NCBI GenBank assembly: GCA_018900975.1
Contig: JAHIFK010000292.1
Span: forward strand, 1-11,898
DNA from: Methanobacteriota archaeon
Lineage (GTDB): Archaea; Halobacteriota; Methanosarcinia; Methanosarcinales; Methanoperedenaceae
Reading direction: 5' to 3'
Length of the DNA: 11,898 nt
Below are positions 6,560 through 11,898 of this stretch, in pieces. The notes beneath the pieces were generated by a model. The model did not search any database and was not told where the DNA came from. It saw only the letters and a list, made by a program, of their open reading frames with translations. The position numbers and the translations under genes were made by a program. How positions within the stretch are numbered: the first letter of the stretch is position 1; every line of letters starts with the position of its first letter.

Positions 6560-7915
6560 ATGGCAATCCCATCTCAGTATGCTCAGCTATCATTGTATCA
6601 TTTTACGCATATTGAGAATCTCCCTAATATACTAAAACATGGTCTTCTTTCCACAAATGCGAGACAAAGCCTTGGAATTGAGTATGAAGATATAGCTTAT
6701 GGAGGTATCCAGGACCGCAGATCCACAATGATAGTCCCTTTTGGGCATGGAGGAGTAGTTCACGATTATGTCCCACTTTATTTCTGTAAACGATCTCCGA
6801 TGCTCCATGCAGTCGTCCAGAACAAGATTGCTGATGAACAACTGATAATCTATTTTGAATACCCTATTCAGATTCTTGAACAATACTCATGCGTTTTCAC
6901 TGATGCTTCTGCAAATACATCTATTCCACCAAATTTCTACGATGATATTTCCAGACTTGTAGAACTTGATTGGGAAGCTATCGATACATGGAGGTGGGCG
7001 GGTAAATACGATACTGATATTATTCCTGTTCGTCAGAAGAAGCAGGCAGAGGCTTTAATCTACAGGGTTTTACCACATGATTCATTAAAGAAAGTTATTG
7101 TATGGAATACGAATATTAAGAATAAAGTGGAGAAAATTTTCAAAGAAATTGGCATTGCAATGCCGACTATTACCACAGGTGGAAAAGATTACTTTTATGT
7201 TACAAATGAAGGATTGCCTCTTGTTCAAGGCCCCTATTCAATTTACAGAAAGTATAATGAGACTATTGAATTTGTCATCAAAAATTTAGGATGCGCATCT
7301 TCACCTAGATACTCAAATTTATCCGATTTACGATGCGCTCTTCATGAGAATTTAGATAATCTTCCAGAAACATCAGAACTAATAGGTCTCGAATCTAATA
7401 ATATAATGCATTCCGAGGATGTCGCTACACATACATGTAACGTCGTTTCAGAGTTACTAGAAACATCTGAATATACGGTAATGAACAATACTGACAAGCT
7501 GCTTGCTGAGGTTGCATCTTTTCTTCATGATATTGGGAAAGGTCCAAAAAGCCGATGGGTATCAAAAGGAGGACGACAGCAAGTTGATCCAGATCATCCA
7601 ATCAAAGCTCTGCCAATGTTACAGCGCATTTTAACTAAAGATGTAGGTACTATGAAGAAAATATCTGCCAAAGTGATTTGTAAACTTGTCTGCTATCATG
7701 ATCTAATTGGAGATATTATCGGCAAAGGAAGAAGAATCAAGGAACTAGAAATGATTGTTAAGAATGAACGTGAACTATATATGCTTATTGCAGTATCAAA
7801 AGCTGATATGAAGTTGGTAAATCCTGAATGGATTGATGAGGAAAAAATATGCAGTATAAGAGATAGTATTATAGAAAAATTAACTGAATCCTCAAAGGAC
7901 GATGATGAATCCTAA
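6560..7915 (+). CDS. darT: DarT-like DNA ADP-ribosyltransferase fused to an HD domain, 451 aa
   Basis: Residues 1-215 match the DarT (DUF4433) fold, NAD-dependent enzymes that ADP-ribosylate thymidine in single-stranded DNA and act as toxins. Supporting features are LYHFTHIENLPNILKHGLLS at 12-31 (His14 in the NAD site), arginines 53/54, the family hallmark VVHDYVPLYFCKRSPML 66-82, and KQAEALIY 161-168 with Glu164 in the position of the catalytic glutamate. All key positions appear intact. Residues about 280-440 form an HD-superfamily domain: His291, FLHDIGKG (His323, Asp324), DHP (His346), YHD (His380, Asp381) and SKADM (Asp416). This is a full set of likely metal ligands, suggesting phosphohydrolase activity. 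Ordinary DarT is about 200-230 aa, so the HD half is an addition. AAAGGGG at 6543-6549 is the ribosome site, 7 nt after the helicase. The 3' end overlaps the antidote-like gene by 11 nt, the typical toxin-antidote arrangement. Family assignment is strong; the function of the HD half is unknown. Confidence 0.85.
   Translation: MAIPSQYAQLSLYHFTHIENLPNILKHGLLSTNARQSLGIEYEDIAYGGIQDRRSTMIVPFGHGGVVHDYVPLYFCKRSPMLHAVVQNKIADEQLIIYFEYPIQILEQYSCVFTDASANTSIPPNFYDDISRLVELDWEAIDTWRWAGKYDTDIIPVRQKKQAEALIYRVLPHDSLKKVIVWNTNIKNKVEKIFKEIGIAMPTITTGGKDYFYVTNEGLPLVQGPYSIYRKYNETIEFVIKNLGCASSPRYSNLSDLRCALHENLDNLPETSELIGLESNNIMHSEDVATHTCNVVSELLETSEYTVMNNTDKLLAEVASFLHDIGKGPKSRWVSKGGRQQVDPDHPIKALPMLQRILTKDVGTMKKISAKVICKLVCYHDLIGDIIGKGRRIKELEMIVKNERELYMLIAVSKADMKLVNPEWIDEEKICSIRDSIIEKLTESSKDDDES
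7894..7907 (+). promoter_or_regulatory. Ribosome site and start overlap coupling toxin and antidote genes
   Basis: AAAGGA at 7894-7899 lies inside the end of the DarT-HD gene, 5 nt before ATG 7905. A second ATG at 7902 is directly adjacent but too close to the site. The toxin stop codon is at 7913-7915, so ribosomes ending the toxin can restart on the antidote. Confidence 0.65.
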
Positions 7916-10900
7916 ACATAATATTATTTTCACCAGCGGAAACATGCTGGAAATCCCCGCGGATATTCGTGTCAATTCAGTAAACTGCATTGGTGTGATG
8001 GGAGCAGGGGTTGCTCTGGCGTTTAAAAATAACTATCCTGAAATGTATAAGGATTACCAAAAAGCTTGTAAAGAGGGTAAAATGACCCCTGGGAAATTAC
8101 ATGTTTGGAAGAATCTTTCTGGGGAATGGATCATTAATTTTCCTACAAAACGTCATTATAAAGAGCCTTCCCGATACGAGGATATCAAAGAGGGATTAAT
8201 TGCATTGCATAATTATCTACTTGATAAAGGAAAGGTACATGTTGCTTTACCCGCCCTTGGTTGCGGTCATGGAGGGCTGGACTGGGAGCGTGTGAAAGTA
8301 ATGATAGAAGAACATCTGGGAGATCTCGAAGCAACTTTTATTGTATTTGAACCTTCGGATTCTCACATGGTAGGTAATGCATATCGCGATAAAGCTTTTC
8401 AAGCATCTGAAGAGAAGTTGGTAAATCAAGGTGTAAACATAATCCAGCCTAACAGCAACTTATTTCCATTGGCATTAAAAGGGAGAACCGCTTCTTCATT
8501 ATACGTTAAAGGTAATGATGCACTTTTAAAACAGCCAATATTAACTATTTTGAGTTCGTTGAAACCGGATGAGAGGGAGATTAAAGTGGCCCTTTCATGT
8601 CTGGAACTGGTAGCTCGTCCCGGTTTAAGCATAATGGTCGGTTATGGGCATTTACTGGATCGACCAATAATAATAAAAGCACTTGAGCTAGGTGCAGATG
8701 TTATCATAGCTCTTCCAGAAGGGCTTTTGAATTTTGGGATACGAAATGATATCAAAGATGTCTGGGATGAGCATCGTATAGTCGTTTTGACGCTATCAGC
8801 ACCAAATCAAATATGGAACCCTCAAGCCGCGTCTAGAGCCAAAGAACTGAGCATGGCTTTTGCCACTGCGGCGTTAATTACTGATTGTAATCCCCAATGG
8901 TTATCACGTTTTGTAGAACGCAAGGAAATTCATATCCCTTTTTTCTACATTAATTACGATAGATCGAGTGCAGAATCTCTTGAATTATCAAACGGATTCA
9001 ATGCAAAACCCATAGGCGAAGGCGCACAAATAAATGTTCCCCATGTTACACCACTACTTGAAGCTCTGGGAATAAATAATTTGAAATCCCAACTTCCTGC
9101 AAAATCCTCTATCAAAACCATTTCTAGTACTAAGATGGAGATTACTTCCTTTGTACCAGCATCTCAAATAAATGAAAAACCGTCAGCTTATGATACATCA
9201 TCTCAGTTATTACCAGGTGAAAGTAAAGTCCGAGGTAATACTATGACCTCCTATCCCAAGCGCCTTATCGAAGTCGATCTCCCCATAAAAAAGATTAGCG
9301 AACACTCCCGCCGCGAGAAAAGCATCCGACACGGCCACATCTCTACGCTTCACATCTGGTGGGCGCGCCGTCCCCTTGCAGCCTGCCGCGCCGTGATTTG
9401 CGCCGCACTCTGGGTTGATCCTGCCGACCCGCTTTGCCCTGAGAAGTTCAGGCGCGATGCAGCAGTGCTGATGAAGCGATTTTTTGACCCGATGAGTACT
9501 GACGGAAGGGATTTTAACGATCCTATGGTGCTCCGTCACGCTCTGCTTGATTTCATTGCGGATTTTGCCAACTGGGATAACTCTACAAAGAAAGAATATC
9601 TCGAAACTAGCCGCGCGCTCACCCAGTCGGCGCACGAATCCCTTGGCGGCGCGCCTGGCACGAAGCCGCTTGTTGTTGACCCGTTCGCAGGCGGCGGCTC
9701 TATCCCTCTTGAGGCGCTGCGTGTGGGTGCAGATGCTTTTGCCAGCGATCTCAATCCTGTGGCAGTCCTCCTCAATAAAGTGGTGCTGGAATACATCCCC
9801 AAATATGGGCAGTGCCTTGCAGATGAGGTGCGCAAATGGGGGGAGTGGATAAAGCATGAAGCTGAGAAGGAACTGGTGCAGTTCTATCCTAAAGACCTAG
9901 ACGGCGCAACACCTATCGCGTATCTCTGGGCGCGCACCATAACATGTGAAGGTCCGGGCTGCGGCGCTGAGGTGCCGCTGATGCGCTCACTGTGGCTTGC
10001 GAAGAAAGACAAACGCTCTGTATGGTTGCGGATTATCCCGAACCCCAAGGAAAAAAAGGTGGATTTTGAGATCATCGAGAAAGCGCATGCAAAAGATGTG
10101 GGAGAAGGAACCGTGAGGCGCGGAAGTGCTACATGCATGTGCTGCGGATTCACGACCCCAGTGGCATCTGTGCGGAAGCAGTTGAAAGCGCGACGGGGAG
10201 GGGCTGCAGATGCGCGGTTATTTGCGGTTGTTACTACTCGACGAGGGCAACAGGGACGATTTTATCGACTTCCCACAATGCGTGATCTGGAGGCGGTTAG
10301 AAAGGCAGCGGATGAGTTTGAACTCCGTAAAAAGAAGAATACTGAGAAGATGTCGCTAGTGCCAGATGAACCAACGCCACAAGGTGGTGGTAGTGGTGCA
10401 GGTCGTGCTTTTTCTCAACGCAACTATGGTATGGATTGTTTTGCCGATCTTTTCACTCCCCGCCAAGTAGTGGCATTGACTACACTAGCACATCTGGTGC
10501 ATGAGGTAGGAAAAAAGTTAATCCCCGTGCATGAGAGTGGATTTATAATGGCGATACAAACCAGTCTTGCTATGTGTGTAGATAAAGTAGCTGATTTAGG
10601 AAATGCTTTTTGTCCTTGGGAACCAGTTGCTGAATGTCCACGCAACCTATTTGCTCGCCAAGCGATTCCTATGGGTTGGAACTTTGGAGAGGGCGTACCC
10701 ATCGGAGAATCGAGTGGATCTTTTGAAATCATGATTGATCGCTTTGTATATGTTCTAGAACAAATCGGCTCAGACTGGAATGCAGGACATACCGAACTTG
10801 CCTCGGCCATTGCACATCCACTTCCTAACGATATGGCTCAAGCCTTCATTACCGATCCACCGTATTACGATGCTGTTCCATATGCAGATTTATCCGATTT

Positions 10901-11898
10901 TTTTTATGTTTGGCTAAAACGTATGTTGTTGCAATCAGACGTAACAATGTTTACAGATATATTGACTCCAAAGGATGACGAGTGTATAGTTGATGAGGTG
11001 AAGGGTAAAGACCGTCAGTATTTTGAACTTGCGATGACCAAAGCAATGGCTGAAGGTCGTCGCATACTTATTCCCAATGGTATTGGGATTGTTGTTTTCG
11101 CCAATAAATCTACTGAGGGATGGGAAGCCCAACTACAGGCGATGATAGAAGCGGGGTGGACAATAACTAGCTCATGGCCAATCGACACAGAAATGGCATC
11201 TAGATTTCGTGCAAGAGATTCGGCAGCATTAGGTTCTTCTGTTCACATTGCAGTACGCCCCCGTGAGAACCCGGACGGCTCCCTTCGGGAAAATAGCATC
11301 GGCGACTGGCGCGATGTGCTCCAGGAACTCCCCGTACGCATCCACGAATGGATGCCGCGCCTAGCGCAGGAGAAGGTCGTAGGCGCAGATGCGATATTCG
11401 CCTGCCTAGGTCCCGCTCTTGAGATATTCTCACGGTATTCGCGCGTCGAGAAAGCAAGTGGCGACGTTGTTCCGCTCAAAGAATATCTCGAACATGTATG
11501 GGCTGCTGTGGCAAAAGAGGCGCTGGAGATGATATTCCAGGGCGCGGATGCAACCGGATTTGAGGAGGATGCGCGCCTGACTGCTATGTGGCTGTGGACG
11601 CTTTCCACGGGCGCAAATGGGAATGGAAATATGAAGGCTGAAGATGAAAGTGTGGATGACGATGATGAAGAAAAATCTGGAAAGAGTTCTAAGATAAGCG
11701 GTTACATCTTGGAATACGATGCTGCCCGCAAGATCGCACAGGGCCTAGGGGTGCATCTTGAACAGCTCTCAAAACTTGTGGAGATAAAAGGAGATAAAGC
11801 TCGTCTCTTACCTGTAGAAGAGCGCACGATCTATCTTTTTGGAAAAGAAGAGCTACAGGCTCCAAAAAGAGGAAAGAAAAAGGAAATGAAACAGCTAA
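7905..11898 (+). CDS. DarG-like macrodomain - SLOG/DprA-like domain - DUF1156 DNA methyltransferase fusion (3' end beyond window)
   Basis: One frame runs without a stop from 7905 to the window end (1331 codons). Residues 1-165 are a DarG-type macrodomain, which removes ADP-ribose from DNA: NCIGVMGAGVALAFK 27-41, NFPTKRHY 78-85 with Lys82 matching the catalytic lysine of DarG, and ALPALGCGHGGLDW 114-127. Residues about 205-345 resemble the DprA/SLOG Rossmann fold, with GYGHLLDRP at 246-254 and TAALITD ending at 327. A polar linker follows to 446. From Met447 the sequence is a COG1743-type methylase: DUF1156 SYPKRLIEVDLPIKKISEHS and HIWWARRPLA 483-492; AdoMet motif DPFAGGGS 592-599; SDLNP 614-618; Zn-ribbon cysteines 681, 686, 744, 747; catalytic TDPPYYD 983-989; and a late ANKSTEGWE segment. 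This predicts N6-adenine (or N4-cytosine) methylation. The final residues (ARLLPVEERTIYLFGK) look close to the usual C terminus of the family. A separate methylase and a separate DarG would be the common arrangement; the fusion is the striking feature. Confidence 0.88.
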   Translation, partial: MNPKHNIIFTSGNMLEIPADIRVNSVNCIGVMGAGVALAFKNNYPEMYKDYQKACKEGKMTPGKLHVWKNLSGEWIINFPTKRHYKEPSRYEDIKEGLIALHNYLLDKGKVHVALPALGCGHGGLDWERVKVMIEEHLGDLEATFIVFEPSDSHMVGNAYRDKAFQASEEKLVNQGVNIIQPNSNLFPLALKGRTASSLYVKGNDALLKQPILTILSSLKPDEREIKVALSCLELVARPGLSIMVGYGHLLDRPIIIKALELGADVIIALPEGLLNFGIRNDIKDVWDEHRIVVLTLSAPNQIWNPQAASRAKELSMAFATAALITDCNPQWLSRFVERKEIHIPFFYINYDRSSAESLELSNGFNAKPIGEGAQINVPHVTPLLEALGINNLKSQLPAKSSIKTISSTKMEITSFVPASQINEKPSAYDTSSQLLPGESKVRGNTMTSYPKRLIEVDLPIKKISEHSRREKSIRHGHISTLHIWWARRPLAACRAVICAALWVDPADPLCPEKFRRDAAVLMKRFFDPMSTDGRDFNDPMVLRHALLDFIADFANWDNSTKKEYLETSRALTQSAHESLGGAPGTKPLVVDPFAGGGSIPLEALRVGADAFASDLNPVAVLLNKVVLEYIPKYGQCLADEVRKWGEWIKHEAEKELVQFYPKDLDGATPIAYLWARTITCEGPGCGAEVPLMRSLWLAKKDKRSVWLRIIPNPKEKKVDFEIIEKAHAKDVGEGTVRRGSATCMCCGFTTPVASVRKQLKARRGGAADARLFAVVTTRRGQQGRFYRLPTMRDLEAVRKAADEFELRKKKNTEKMSLVPDEPTPQGGGSGAGRAFSQRNYGMDCFADLFTPRQVVALTTLAHLVHEVGKKLIPVHESGFIMAIQTSLAMCVDKVADLGNAFCPWEPVAECPRNLFARQAIPMGWNFGEGVPIGESSGSFEIMIDRFVYVLEQIGSDWNAGHTELASAIAHPLPNDMAQAFITDPPYYDAVPYADLSDFFYVWLKRMLLQSDVTMFTDILTPKDDECIVDEVKGKDRQYFELAMTKAMAEGRRILIPNGIGIVVFANKSTEGWEAQLQAMIEAGWTITSSWPIDTEMASRFRARDSAALGSSVHIAVRPRENPDGSLRENSIGDWRDVLQELPVRIHEWMPRLAQEKVVGADAIFACLGPALEIFSRYSRVEKASGDVVPLKEYLEHVWAAVAKEALEMIFQGADATGFEEDARLTAMWLWTLSTGANGNGNMKAEDESVDDDDEEKSGKSSKISGYILEYDAARKIAQGLGVHLEQLSKLVEIKGDKARLLPVEERTIYLFGKEELQAPKRGKKKEMKQL
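9232..9245 (+). promoter_or_regulatory. Internal ribosome site and ATG at the methylase boundary
   Basis: GAGGT at 9232-9236 is followed after 6 nt by ATG 9243, which is exactly where stand-alone DUF1156 proteins normally begin. It is in frame with the macrodomain-SLOG part. It may allow a separate methylase product beside the fusion, or be a relic of the join between two genes. Confidence 0.5.

Noticed and set aside
9210..9857. Long minus-strand open frame (215 aa), overlapped by another at 9536-9835
   Set aside because: It lies opposite the GC-rich part of the methylase, whose + frame carries DUF1156 and the AdoMet motif. The minus translation is rich in Arg/Ala/Cys without motifs, typical of a shadow frame.
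11243..11608. Minus-strand frame of 121 aa near the right edge
   Set aside because: It is antisense to the conserved C-terminal part of the methylase, with low-complexity Ser/Arg/Ala composition.
1..11898. tRNA, rRNA or complete insertion sequence
   Set aside because: I saw no cloverleaf-like segment, ribosomal RNA signature, transposase motif or terminal inverted repeats with a transposase between them.

Overview
The window is part of a prokaryotic defence island. Its core is a compact three-gene operon on the + strand (3133 to beyond the right edge). It encodes a SNF2/RapA-type helicase with a C-terminal DUF3883 domain, a DarT-like DNA ADP-ribosyltransferase fused to an HD domain, and a very long open frame that joins a DarG-like macrodomain, a DprA/SLOG-like Rossmann domain and a complete-looking DUF1156/COG1743-type DNA methyltransferase. 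That last frame has no stop codon from 7905 to the end of the window, at least 1331 codons. I read it codon by codon, including across the join at 9243.

Region by region: 1-276 holds a small unrecognised ORF. 361-656 is a broken remnant of the C-terminal end of a type I specificity (HsdS-like) or related methylase target-recognition protein. 682-2559 is an AT-rich UvrD/PcrA-like SF1A helicase, compositionally unlike the operon downstream. 2560-3132 has no intact gene. It carries a cluster of inverted repeats built on TTCATAA...TTATGAA, a probable decayed minus-strand reading frame, and an AT-rich promoter-like stretch before the operon. 3133-11898 is the operon. Its genes are separated by 7 nt or overlap by 11 nt, which points to one transcript and coupled translation.

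How the parts may work together (inference): DarT enzymes ADP-ribosylate thymidine in single-stranded DNA and the DarG macrodomain removes the mark. DUF1156 methylases with DUF3883 helicases are known components of antiphage modification systems related to DISARM, BREX and DUF499-type loci. Here the antidote macrodomain is physically joined to the methylase, and the toxin sits between helicase and methylase. This suggests a restriction-modification-like system whose effector is DNA ADP-ribosylation rather than cleavage. Partner genes such as DUF499 or DUF3780 would lie beyond the right edge and cannot be seen.

Organism: not decidable from this sequence alone. Arg codons AGA/AGG are frequent, Shine-Dalgarno sites are clear within the operon, and TATA-like AT-rich boxes precede the operon. 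An anaerobic euryarchaeon (Methanosarcinales-like) or an anaerobic bacterium would both fit. Patchy base composition and gene remnants indicate repeated horizontal exchange.
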